DNA of 64,000 nt from NCBI GenBank assembly GCA_963691655.1, contig CAVNUY010000015.1, forward strand, positions 62,001 through 126,000. The letters are read 5' to 3'. The notes below the pieces were generated by a model, which saw nothing but the letters and a program-made list of their open reading frames with translations, was not told the DNA's origin and did not search any database. Both the position numbers and the translations under genes were made by a program. Source of the stretch: Toxonevra muliebris. Its lineage: Eukaryota; Arthropoda; Insecta; Diptera; Pallopteridae. How positions within the stretch are numbered: position 1 is the first letter of the stretch; every line of letters starts with the position of its first letter. Shown here in pieces: positions 22,501 through 32,556 of the stretch.

Positions 22501-23580
22501 TGGCGTCCACATATGCTACTAATTTTGGAGCTTTGCCATCGAAGTGAGTTAGAATTTTGTTGACAACTAGCAACCAAAGAAGCAGCGATGAGACTCCTCC
22601 CTGAGGGGTTCCTCTACACGCTACCTTGATTACTGTAGTCTCATTCCATTCCGCTCTTATCTGCCGTAAAGGTCTCAGCTCGTACATCTTGGATTCCTTA
22701 GAACTAATACTAGCTAATTTGAGTAGGATAGTAGTTAACTTTGAAGCTTAAATACCTGTGATCTGAAAATGACTGTGTTTCAAGCACCATCCATTCTTTG
22801 ACCATAGTATTATTACTTGTAGAGAGAGTTATATCGAGAGCATTTACAGAGGTGGGTACAATATACGTTGGTTCCTCACCCCGATTAGCGATATCGAGAT
22901 TACTTTATAATATTTATGTTATGAGTGACTCACCTCTTTCATTGGTATCGGAGCTTCCCCAAACCGTATGGTGGGCATTGGCGTCAGAACCGATGACCAG
23001 GGACTGGCTTCTTCTACCAGCCTTTGAAACTCCTGCGTTGGTGCGCCTTATTTGTGTGACATATAACAGGACTCAAGGAGTAACGGCTCATCCTTGCCGT
23101 CCTCTAATGCCACCACCGTCAGATCATCTGTGGAGAGAGAGGTTTGAATATACGAGTTCAAACTTTTTCTTACCAGTATAACTGCCCTTCCCTTGTTCGT
23201 ACCGTTCGGAGTAAATGTGTGAAAGCTTGGTGACTTTAGTCCAGATACCACGTTACCCGAAGCTATCCATGGTTCCTGGACTAAAGCCACGTCGTAGCCG
23301 CCCTCCTCTAAGTTGAAGAGAAGCTCAGCTGAGGCGATTTTACTGCGATGCAGGTTTATTTGGAAGACCTTCAGCATGCGCGTCCAGTACCACCCCGATG
23401 TTGGATTCTACGTCCATCTCACTCGCTTCCTCACTATCGCGTAACTTGAAAGAGGAGCAGAGGATTTCCTCAATACCAAGGCCTTCCTCAACCTCCCCTG
23501 TAGCAATCGTGTTTTCGTTTTTATCGTTCGGGTGTCGCTTTTTGAGCTGAAGGTACACGCTACCAACGCCCCACTATATC
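19590..23580 (-). pseudogene. LOA-type LINE: ORF1 end, endonuclease, RT, RNase H, 3' UTR; interrupted and deleted
   Basis: Read on the minus strand from 23558. A short ORF1 end is followed by an endonuclease beginning FQINLHRSKIASAELLFNLE (23377) with VALVQEPWI, a TAA after SCYMSHK, and a shifted frame with VIGSDANAHHTVWGS. The central RT motifs are missing. RT resumes with RGTPQGGVSSLLLWLLV and YVDAIAVII, where the usual YADD is YVDA, a substitution at a catalytic Asp. The thumb and connection region runs to about 21900. About 1.1 kb of unrelated AT-rich DNA (20650-21760) intervenes before FNIFTDGSKVVEGVGAG, the RNase H start near 20430. A C-terminal CRKCM zinc-type remnant lies near 19850, then the 3' UTR. 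The copy is inactive several times over. Confidence 0.82.
20650..21760. other. AT-rich insertion inside the LINE
   Basis: This stretch interrupts the LINE reading order between the RT-connection region and RNase H. It holds homopolymer runs (A runs near 21541 and 21659) and no recognisable protein. I find no terminal repeats or target duplication for it by eye. Confidence 0.5.
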
Positions 23581-23671
23581 TTCCCAAACCATGCGTATAG
23601 TAAATCCTCGGCCTCCTTGTTGATCTGGAGGATGTAGCTCTGTCCCAAACCCTCCATGGGAGGCTTGGAGA

Positions 23672-24440
23672 AAGCCTTTCCGGCTTCGTGATTATTGCAG
23701 CATATTCCAGGCAGAAATATTTGCCGCTAGGAAGGCTGTGGAGCTTGCAAACAGTGTTGCCACGATCAACTCAACAATAAATATATATGGTATATAGATA
23801 GTCAATCAGCTATAAAAGCGTTGACATCACACTGGACATCATCCAAAAGTGTTCTTCAGTGCAGGGCAGCAATGGATAAATTGAGGATTAAATCAGCGAA
23901 GTACTGATGCCTCTGTAAGTAGCTAATTGTAACCTAGAAGCACGCATGTGGAAGAAAGCGATAGCTAGGTGGAGAAATAAACCCACATGTAAAATCGCTA
24001 AAGTCATGTGTGACCCCTACAACGAGAGGTACGAAAATATGTTATATCGTTCCATCGTAAGGACTGCAATTGGACAGTAATTGGAGTACTAACTGACCAT
24101 TGTTTGGTAGCAACGCACGCGCTTAAATTAAAGCTAACCGACAATGATAATTGCAGGAAATGTATGGGGCATGATGCGAGGGAAACTCTAGAGCATCTTC
24201 TTTGCTCGAACTCGATTAATATACTTAGGAGCTCCACAGTTTGAGTGTCTGAACGAGGTCGTTAAACTGGGGGTGAACTGTCTTTTAAAGTTTACTAACC
24301 ATACTCGCATCTTAAATGACGTGTACACTCGATAAATAATTCCTAGGACTCCTATCTGGTATCGCTAAGGACCTAAAGTACTATGCGTGGCTTCGGCCAG
24401 CCAATGTGAAAATTCATATGGGTTGGCTGATGTTATGAAA
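23672..24440 (+). pseudogene. LINE 3' end (RNase H remnant and 3' UTR), inverted copy
   Basis: The + strand here carries the same LINE tail as the minus strand of 19590-20328, including the GCAGAAATATTTGCCGCTAG segment (RNase H, AEIFAARKAV) and the terminal GGCTTCGGCCAGCCAATG region. It begins abruptly at the central breakpoint of the inverted duplication. Several frameshifts and stops are present in both copies. Confidence 0.75.
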
Positions 24441-24704
24441 TTTCTACTACTTTGTATAAAAATTAAATTTCTTTCCAATAAATTGTTTTTTTATTATTAA
24501 TATAGTTACAACATATGTTGTTTTACTTATTACGAAGCATAGTCAAAGCAATTCTTGTGGGCTTAAAAATAATCTATTAATGAATATCAAATTAATACTT
24601 TTTTGAACAAAAAAGTACTTTTATAATTTTCAACACAGTAATATATTTTATCCCCCATTGCATATATTAAAAATTGTATAAACTGCATTATTGTTTGGAT
24701 TGGT

Positions 24705-24930
24705 GATATAGGCCTTTAGGGGAACCAAACATCAAAAAAAATCTGTAACGCGCTATTTGGCATACCTCTTTGGGTGGTGTGGAAATTGCAAAATTTTTAA
24801 AAATAAAATCCTTCTAGGATATAGGCTTTTAGGGGAACCAAACACCAAAAAAAAATCTGTAACGCGCTATTTGGCATACCTCTTTGGGTGGTGTGGACAT
24901 TGCAAAATTTTTAAAAATAAAATCCTTCTA
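24705..24930. repeat. 113-bp tandem duplication in the right arm
   Basis: Two consecutive units start GATATAGGC at 24705 and 24818, and each contains GTAACGCGCTATTTGGC and TTTGGGTGGTGTGGA. The left arm (around 19230-19320) has a single unit, so the duplication arose after the two arms separated. Confidence 0.85.
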
Positions 24931-24958
24931 GGAAAGGTGACAGGTAATTTATAGAAAA

Positions 24959-26231
24959 CAATGGATGCGTGCAAGGCACGAAAGATATTTGATGTGTTAG
25001 CAGTTAAACCAACTGAATGCCATATACATAAGCTCACATATGTATAGCCATTTATAGGGATTTGATGTATAATCTATATGCTTAGGTAAATAATTCAAAT
25101 TAAAAGAATTCTTTTGTAAACTTAAAAAGTTATTAGATATCATTATCTTTTATATATATGTTATAGCCCAATTCACTATAAATTGAAAATGGTCTTGTAT
25201 CATTGCAAATGCAAATTTTTATTCCATATCACATATATTTGTTGTTGTGATAGCAGAAATATTTTGCATTAGCACCAAATCGTGAATAGGGCTAATATGT
25301 TGTAGTTGAATCATTTTTCTTTTACTCAATGCATCGGGCACGATATGCTCGCATATACGCAACTGCAATTGCATCTTTTTTTCCGCGCTTTAAGTTTTTC
25401 TTCTTGTCGATTTGAAAATTTTACATTACGTCGTAAAGGTATATGAATTTGTACACAAATACGCCAAATCAATTCTCAGTGCTTTCCGCATTTAACCTTA
25501 GAAAAGCAACAGGTTTGACCAGTCACGCCACTACTTTTTAAAGGCACCGCAAAGAGATTTGCCTTAGCTGCATTTAATAAAAATAATAAACAATGTATTT
25601 TCTTTGAAGTAAATAAGTGATTTTATAATAAATAAGTTTGATTTTTTCTGTTTAACATATTTGCTATTTACATAGATAAAAAAAAGTGTGTGTTTCCTTT
25701 CTAAGGTTAATGTACAAAGCAAAATTTGTATAATGCCGTGGTTTGCTATCATTCTTACTACATTTTGTTTATGCATTTATTGAAACCTAGATTCTTTATT
25801 ATTATTGTTTTTATATTTTAAAAAATATTTAATTTTAATCCAATCTAACTAACAGAATTCAAAACCTATCAAACGGTTGTGTTTGCTACGGCGACTTCTC
25901 TGCTTGTATGGTATAGTCGATCTCCACACGTTTAACACCAACAAATAATTCTGCCACGAATAAATGTACACACACATTTTGTTTTCGTATGCACATATAT
26001 GTGTGAGTAAATTGATCGAAACATAAACAAACAAACTCCGCTCGTATTTTAATTTCTCCCTCTCTTCTTCTCTTCTCTTTGTTGGTTAGAGTAGCACAGT
26101 CATGCCGCGCAGTAGTGTGAGCGAGAGAGGAACTGGACGTTACAGTTATCTTACATCTTACGATACAGTTATTCTTACATTTTACACATTTGAAATTTTG
26201 CCCATACCGTGAGCTAAAATGTTTACACATC
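24959..26231 (+). mobile_element. Family A (HINE/DINE-like) element, copy 3, full length
   Basis: The empty site is preserved in the left arm (reads TATAGAAAAAGTAAAAAAG on the corresponding strand), so both ends can be placed. The element starts CAATGGATGCGTGC and ends GTTTACACATC, flanked by A runs. Features in order: terminal hairpin TGCGTGC/GCACG, subterminal repeat GATGTGTTAG-like, conserved AT-rich body, the right subterminal repeat TGTTTACACATC (inverse of GATGTGTAAACA). No transposase is encoded. One extended minus frame (25886-26284) is not kept open in other copies. The layout matches Helentron-associated elements: inverted subterminal repeats, hairpin beyond only one of them, insertion between like bases. 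Confidence 0.8.
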
Positions 26232-26269
26232 AAAAAGTAAAAAAGAAAGCTATGAAAGAAATGCTTTAA

Positions 26270-26765
26270 CCCATTAATTGACAAGAATATAAATACTGAG
26301 AATATTTCAATTTCTCTTTTAGGTCACCTTCTAGTCTAGTTTTCAAAATATTGATTTTTGTTGTTGTTATATATTTTAAAAGTATATACTGCTTCAAAAG
26401 TATAGACAATCTGTTTTCGTGACTTAAATTTCAATAACGCGCCATTTTGTCAATTTTTTTTTTATTTTAGTTCCTGCTCATTCTGTTTGCAATTTTTTGT
26501 TTGTTTTAGATCAGTGGAAAATCCAAAACATAACCCACCAGCAAGATCCGTTTTTTGAAGAGGGCAATTGTAACACCAATTTTAGTTTACTTAAAATTAA
26601 TTTTTTTTTAATATTTTAGTATATTGTTAAAGTAATAAAATATATCTACAAAGTTTAAATACTACTGCTCATTATTTCATTTAAAAAAAAAATCGTAAAA
26701 ACTTGTCAAATTCAATGGACCTAGACAAGAAAGCCCCTTTAAGGGAAGAAACGCACCACTGTCAG
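26270..26765. mobile_element. TTAA-flanked piggyBac-like element, inverted partner
   Basis: TTAA at 26266-26269 and 26766-26769 bounds a 496-bp segment starting CCCATTAATTGAC and ending CGCACCACTGTCAG. It is the inverse copy of 18212-19035 and is about 330 bp shorter through internal differences. Confidence 0.65.
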
Positions 26766-26889
26766 TTAACGAGTTCACTTTTGGTGAAAATTTAAAAGTT
26801 TGAGTTTTTATTGTTGGACTGAAAAAGCCATTATATTTTTAATTGTAATTTCTTTAACATGTGTTTTTAGTAAGTACGGTAAAAAAAAA

Positions 26890-28912
26890 CAATGGATGTG
26901 TGCAAGGCACGCAAGATATTTGATGTGTAAACAGTTAAGCCAACTGAATGCCATATACATAAGCTCACATATGTATAGCCATATATAGGGATTTTATGTA
27001 TAATGTAAATGCTAGGTAAATAATTCAAATTAAAACAATTCTTTTATAAACTTAAAAATTTATTAGATATCATTATCTTTTATATATAATTGCCCAATTT
27101 CACTATAAATTGCACATGGTGTTGCATCATTGCAAATGCAAATTTTTATTCCATATCGCATATATTTGTGGCTGTGATAACAAAAATATTTTGCAATTGC
27201 ACCAAATCGTAGTTGCATTATTTTTCTTTTACTCAATGCATCGGGCGCGATATGTTCGCATATACGCAGGTGTAATTGCATCTTTTTTTCCGCGCTTTAA
27301 GTTTTTCTTCCTATCGATTTGAAATTTTATTATATGTGAAAATTTTACATAACGTCGCCTGAGAATTGATTTGGCGTATAGGTATATAAATTTGTACACA
27401 CATAAATCAATTCTCAGGCGACAATAAGTTCTTTCCGCATTTAACCTTAGAAAGGCAACCAAGGGTGACCAGTCACCCCACTACTTTTTTAAAGCACCGC
27501 AAAGAAAGAAACAATGTATTTTTATTGATGTAAATAAGTGATTTTATAATAAATAAATTTGATTTTTTTTGTTTAAAAATTTTGCTATTTTCATAGATAA
27601 AAAAAGTGTTGCCTTTCTAAGGTTAATGTATAAAGCAAAATTTTTATAATGCCGTGGTTTGCTATCATTATCACTACATTTTGTTTATACATTTATTGAA
27701 ACCTAAATTACTTATTACTTATCATTTTGTAGGTATTGTTTTTATATCCCAGTATACATTATTGTTTGATATCAACTTGAGGTCAAATACCTTTCTCAAA
27801 TCTCCAACGTTAATTTTCAAATGCACCTCAATGGTCCTATTATAGTCTTCTTAACTTAAAAGGCATATTTTTTATATGGTGATTTTCTTAGTTATCAAAT
27901 TGAAAAATTTATGATTCCCAACTTGATATCAAAGGAATTTCTCCAACCTGTCAAACCTCACTTTTCACTTTTTTGCTCTTACGCATCCCTCAAATTGAAT
28001 TATAATTATGTACAAAATATACATTATGTAAAGCATATATTTCCCTTTAATTCATTTTCACCTCACTTTTGTTTCGAATTTTTTTCACTTTCACTCAGTT
28101 TTTTATATTTATTTTTCAAAATTGAATTGAATTTACAGAAAATGTTTTCCACAAATTAAATTTCTGTGAGAATCTGTGAGAAATCAATAGTATTGCCATA
28201 CGAGTATACTTATAAAATATTGTAAATAATATCTCAAATTTAACTCAAATCGTATTCAAGTTGATATCAAGCGTTGGAAAAAATGTTTGGTTTCAAGTGG
28301 AGAAAAGTGCTTGATATCTAATTGAGAATTAAAATATTTCTCAAAGATTGAAAAAAATGTTGATTCTCAACTTGATGTCAAGTAGAAAGTCAACAAGGAG
28401 AAAAATGTTTGAACTTAAATTGAGAAATACATTGGAAATCAATTTGAGAACTAAGCTTTTCTCCAACATTGAAGAAATAAATTTTCAATGCATATTGGGA
28501 TTTAAAAAAATATTTAATTTTAATCCAATCTAACTAACCGAATGCAAAACCTATCAAACGCCTGTGTTTGCTACGGCGACTTCTCTGCTTGTATGGTACG
28601 GTCGATCTCCACACGTTTAACACCAACAAATAATTCTGCCACGAATAAATGTACACACACATTTTGTTTTCGTATGTACATATATGTGTGAGTAAATTGA
28701 TCGAAACATAAACAAACAAACTCCGCTCGTATTTTAATTTCTCCTTCTCTTCTTCTCTTTGTTGGTTAGAGTAGCACAGTCATGCCGCGCAGTAGTGCAA
28801 GCGAGAAGGGAACTGGACGTTACAGTTATCTTACATCTTACGATACAGTTATTGTTACATTTTACACATTTGAAATTTTGCCCATACCGTGAGCTAAAAT
28901 GTTTACACATGA
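26890..28912 (+). mobile_element. Family A element, copy 4, with a nested MITE
   Basis: Starts CAATGGATGTGTGC after an A run and ends GTTTACACATG before AAAAATAG. The left arm of the inverted duplication (around 18070, inverse strand) preserves the uninterrupted site, a run of A followed by TAGTTTATAA. A 752-bp element is nested at 27748-28499. Part of the right arm of the internal long hairpin (about 27412) is lost. Confidence 0.82.
27748..28499. mobile_element. MITE-like element with CCCAGTATACATT termini
   Basis: Family A sequence is interrupted here, and other copies show the uninterrupted TTTTTATATTTTAAAAAAT site. Termini are CCCAGTATACATT and, from the other end, CCCAATATGCATT (11 of 13 identical). 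The body repeats near-palindromic TTGATATCAA and CAACTTGA phrases at 27769, 27919, 28258 and 28362. A target duplication of AT or a similar 2-base site is possible but ambiguous. It encodes nothing recognisable. Confidence 0.65.
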
Positions 28913-28955
28913 AAAATAGTTTATAATTTATTTTTGACAAAACAGAAAAAAAAAT

Positions 28956-29136
28956 CAATGGAATTGTGCAAGGCACGCAAGATATTTGATGTGCAAACAG
29001 TTAAGCCAACTAAATGCCATATACATAAGCTCACATATGTATAGCCATATGTAGGGATTTAATGTAAATAATTCAAACTAAAACAATTCTTTTATAAACT
29101 TAAAAATTTATTAGATATCATTATCTTTTATATATA
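28956..29136 (+). mobile_element. Family A element, copy 5, left-end fragment
   Basis: Mirror of copy 2. It begins CAATGGAATTGTGCAAGGC with the terminal hairpin and ends at ATTATCTTTTATATATA, where the DD37E unit starts. Confidence 0.82.
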
Positions 29137-30070
29137 AGGAGTGAGATCGAAAAAATCTTAACATATATAAAATTCAATAATTTTTAAACGGTTGATCTTA
29201 GAGTTTTGATTGTTTTTTTATTTAATTGATAAAATTTTACAAATTACAGAAAAATATAACTTTTATAGTTCTAACCACTATTTATGAACTCATGGACCTT
29301 TTTTGGTAAGCCTTCCATTAGAGATAGTTATTTCAGACACCTTTTTGGAACAGTTTTCCCATATCCTTTTAAAATTTTCGATATTTCGGGACACCTTTTT
29401 TGTGCTCTTTAAGTTCTTTTCACAAGAGCCCAATATCTCTCCACTGGTCTTAGCTCCGGACAAATTGGAGGATTGGCCTCTCTTGGTACAAAAACTATGT
29501 TATTACTTTGGTACCACTCCAGAGCTTTCTTGCCGTAGTGATATGATGCCAAATCGGGCCAAAAATATATGGACACATTGTGCTCTCTAATGAAAGGAAG
29601 AAGTCTTTTTTTCAAACATCTTTGATGTATATTTTGGTATTTACAATGAGTATAGATTACACAGAGGTGGCAACTCGCTCTTTTCCATTCTGGAAAGTAA
29701 AAAGCTAGAAACCATTTATAAGGTGCCATACCGATGAAGCGAACGCAAAGGTTGGCAACCGGTCCACCGGACAAAAAGGTATGAATGGATGGGTTGGAGG
29801 TGTTTGATAGAACAATTATTTTACATTTCTTTTGGCAAATAACATTCAACATTTGCAGTATTTTATATATTCTTTATATACAAATATACATACATTTTGT
29901 TTTGATTTTATATATTTTGATTGATTTCTTTTTTGTTATGCACATGCATGTAGATACTTTTGAATATATTTTTCTGCTTTGATATTATGGAATTCAATAA
30001 ATTCATAAATAACGAATAAATGAAAACTTACAAAAAATTATTATTATCTTTGCGTAGTATTACATGGGAG
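29137..30070 (-). pseudogene. DD37E-type transposon, inverted partner copy
   Basis: The minus strand carries the same element as 16982-17832. The frame 29409-29852 is open for 147 codons and includes IREHNVSIYFWPDLAS, NIVFVPREANPP and CPELRPVERYWALVKRT, giving the Asp and Glu 37 residues apart. A one-base shift after KRT leads to the family C-terminal sequence. Compared with its partner the catalytic-region frame is intact, but the protein still lacks a recognisable N-terminal half. Confidence 0.72.
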
Positions 30071-30229
30071 AACAAAAAAAAGGCAATCCAAAAACGCGCA
30101 TAGATTTTAATTTAAAATTTTTGTTTGAAAATTTTAAATTTTATACTTTTTTTAATTTTGCTTTCTTTGTTTACAATTGCAATTTCTTTGTTTACATTAT
30201 TTTTTAAATATAAAATAACTACACTCATG
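30071..30229. other. AT-rich linker between DD37E and repeat B
   Basis: Contains AAAACGCGCATAGATTTTAA and AT-rich sequence. The inverse occurs at 49661-49740, so it belongs to the same duplicated block. Confidence 0.55.
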
Positions 30230-30548
30230 TAGTTTCTCACATGACATCTCATATTTCTAACTGAACAAAAAATGTAAATGCTTTGGCCCATACGATTTCA
30301 CATTGCATCTCATATTTTTATCAAAATGTTAATTTTTCTTATCACTGTTAAATCTATCGACGTCTCTGCCGTGGCCATACGATTTTCTCAAAATGTTAAT
30401 TTCAAAATCGCTGTAATGATTTATTCGGGTAAACAACTAGAACACTAAACTCTTCTTCTTATTTTAACAAGAGGTGCAATGTTAATTCTTTTGCACATGT
30501 TAAATTTCATTTATCCCTGATACAATAACATGTAAACAAGAAATTTTT
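30230..30548 (-). repeat. Dispersed repeat B copy
   Basis: Inverse of 49273-49660, sharing CATACGATTTCACATTGCATCTC and TTGCACATGTTAAATTTCAT-type phrases. It abuts the right end of family A copy 6. Confidence 0.7.
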
Positions 30549-31304
30549 GATGTGTAAACATTTTAGCTCACGGTATGGGCAAAATTTCAAATGTATAAAA
30601 TGTAAGAATAACTGTAACGTAAGTGAAGGATAACTGTGACGTCCAGTTCCCCTCTCGCTCACACTACTGCCCGGCATGACTGTACAACTATAAACACAAG
30701 GAGAAGAGACGGAGAAAATAAAATACGTGCGGAGTTTGTTTGTTGATGTTTCGATCAATTTACTCACACATATATGTACATACGAAAACAAAATATGTGC
30801 GTACATTTATTCGTGGCAGAATTATTTGTTGGTGTTAAACGTGTGGAGATCGACTATACCAAGCAGAGAAGTCGCCGTAGCAAACACAGGCGTTTGATAG
30901 GTTTTGCTGGTGGTTAGTTAGATTGGATTAAAATTAAAAATTTTTTAAAATATAAAAACAATACAAAATGATAAGTAATAAAGAATATAGGTTTCAATAA
31001 ATGTATGAAGAAAATGAAGTGATAATGATAGCAACCTACGGCATTATAAAAATTATGCTTTGTAAATACATTAAACTTAGAAAGGCAACCATTTTGGCTA
31101 TTGGGCTATTGTATATAACTAATAAATTTTATAGTTTTTAAAAGAATTGTTTTAATTTGAATTATTTACCTAAGCATATAGATTATACATCAAATCCCTA
31201 TATATGCCCATACATGTATGAGCTTATGTAAGTAATTGGCATTCATTCAGATGGCTAAACTGTTTACACATCCAATATATTGCGTGCCTTGCACGCATCC
31301 ATTG
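30549..31304 (-). mobile_element. Family A element, copy 6, internally deleted
   Basis: On the + strand it starts GATGTGTAAACATTTTAGC and ends with the inverted terminal hairpin GCGTGCCTTGCACGC and CCATTG. Roughly 500 bp of the body, including the long internal hairpin, is missing between the AGAAAGGCAACC landmark (about 31090) and GGGCTATTGTATATA. Both termini are intact and flanked by A/T runs. Confidence 0.82.
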
Positions 31305-32014
31305 TTTTTTATTTATTTCTTCTTATGTTTTATTATTTTTATTTTATTATTAGCTACAAATGTAGTTATTTAAGAAAAAATTTGAATATTACATTAATAT
31401 TGATAAGGGAAATAAAAAAGAAAATATTATAAAAAATTCCACATCTCATATTATGAGGTGCATGCATTTATTTATATTGAATATTGATAAATGACATAAA
31501 AAATATTTAATATGAAAATCTACATTTCATATGAGGTGCAATGTTAATTTTTTCACAAAATGTTTATTTTGAAATTGCTGTAATGGCTTATATTCGTCAA
31601 TTGTCGCAAAAACAACAAAACCACACGATTCTTCTTCTTATTCTTTGCTTCGGTTTTCTGCTACAATCTGATTTTAACATGAGGTGACAATGTTAATTCT
31701 TTTGCACATGTTAAATTTCATATATCGCTGATACAATAACATGTAAACAAGAATTTTTTTTATTTATTTGCGCATGCGACGGAATATATTTTTGCTTTAC
31801 ATCTTTATTTTATTTATTTTGCAAAAATCATAGCATTTATAATTTATATTGGTAGATAAGTATATTATTTTGAGGTCCTACAACTTTGGCATCTGAGGCA
31901 AAGTTGTGTATTACAAAACACAACCCTCCACCTGCTCTTTGTACCTCTGTTTGAGGGTTTTTGGCAAAATATTTTTTAAAATTGTTCATACAGGCTAAAT
32001 GGCTTGGAATACTG
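31305..32014. other. Repeat B inverse copy and flanking sequence
   Basis: 31440-31790 is the inverse of the 15258-15785 repeat B segment. 31305-31410 matches the inverse of 46391-46494. The rest (31800-32014) is AT-rich with one copy of an AAAGTTGTGTATTAC phrase that has relatives near 36400, 36690 and 38050. No gene is seen. Confidence 0.6.
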
Positions 32015-32162
32015 ACATACTTCTTTCGACAAAAATATTCCCCATAAAAAAGTAAAATGGGTATTTGAACACCAAAATTGGTTTTGGGGACATACATATA
32101 CTCCAAAAATCTCCCAAAATAGCGGTACGCCGAGACGCTTTAGGATTGGTGTGAAAGCAAAC
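32015..32162. repeat. Outer part of left foldback arm (arm split by the BEL element)
   Basis: Inverse of 38090-38222: CATACTTCTTTCGACAAAAA, the CCAAAATTGGTTTTGGGGAC segment and AGCGGTACGCCGAGACGC all recur inverted there. The rest of this arm continues at 36380 after the BEL insertion. Confidence 0.8.
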
Positions 32163-32556
32163 TGTTGAGGCAGTTGTCCTCGAAATCCTGATTTTCACTA
32201 GAATCTTGAACTAGAGTGACAATCTGATTTAGATGAAATATAAACTTTATTTATTCCAGCGCAAGTGTTCACGTCTGTTAAAATTCCTAAGGAATTACAA
32301 TTCATTAACAATTCATTAAAGTACTTAAATTACATTATATAAAATATACATACTTTCTGGTATGGAAAATCAAGATATGAAATAAGTTCCAGGAACGCTG
32401 ATGCTTTGTGCCGTTGACTATTCTCGCTTAATACAGTCAGACCAATGAATATGTGGAATTAATAATCAGCGGTTCTAGAACTTATTTTACAATTTTGTAG
32501 TAGATTAAAAAATAATATGTAATAGAAAAAAGAAGCTTTAAGCAGTGGCGGCAACA
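32163..32556 (-). repeat. BEL/Pao 3' LTR (on the minus strand)
   Basis: 394 bp, from TGTTGAGGCAG to GGCGGCAACA on the + strand. It is nearly identical to the other LTR, differing mainly by an 11-bp duplication containing ATTAACAATTC near 32307. The pol frame reads into it. Confidence 0.93.

Larger units (their letters stand above)
23672..30070. repeat. Right arm of large inverted duplication
   Basis: Inverse counterpart of 16982-20328. Homology begins within the RNase H region of the LINE (CCGGCATCGTGATTACTGCAG on one side, CCGGCTTCGTGATTATTGCAG on the other). It continues through LINE 3' UTR and flanking DNA to the far end of the DD37E unit. It is enlarged by family A insertions at 24959-26231 and 26890-28912 and by a local 113-bp duplication. 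Confidence 0.88.

Noticed and set aside
22798..23181. 127-codon + strand ORF
   Set aside because: It is the opposite strand of the LINE endonuclease region.
25886..26284. 132-codon ORF in family A copy 3
   Set aside because: Shifted or interrupted in other copies and without known motifs; not evidence for coding.
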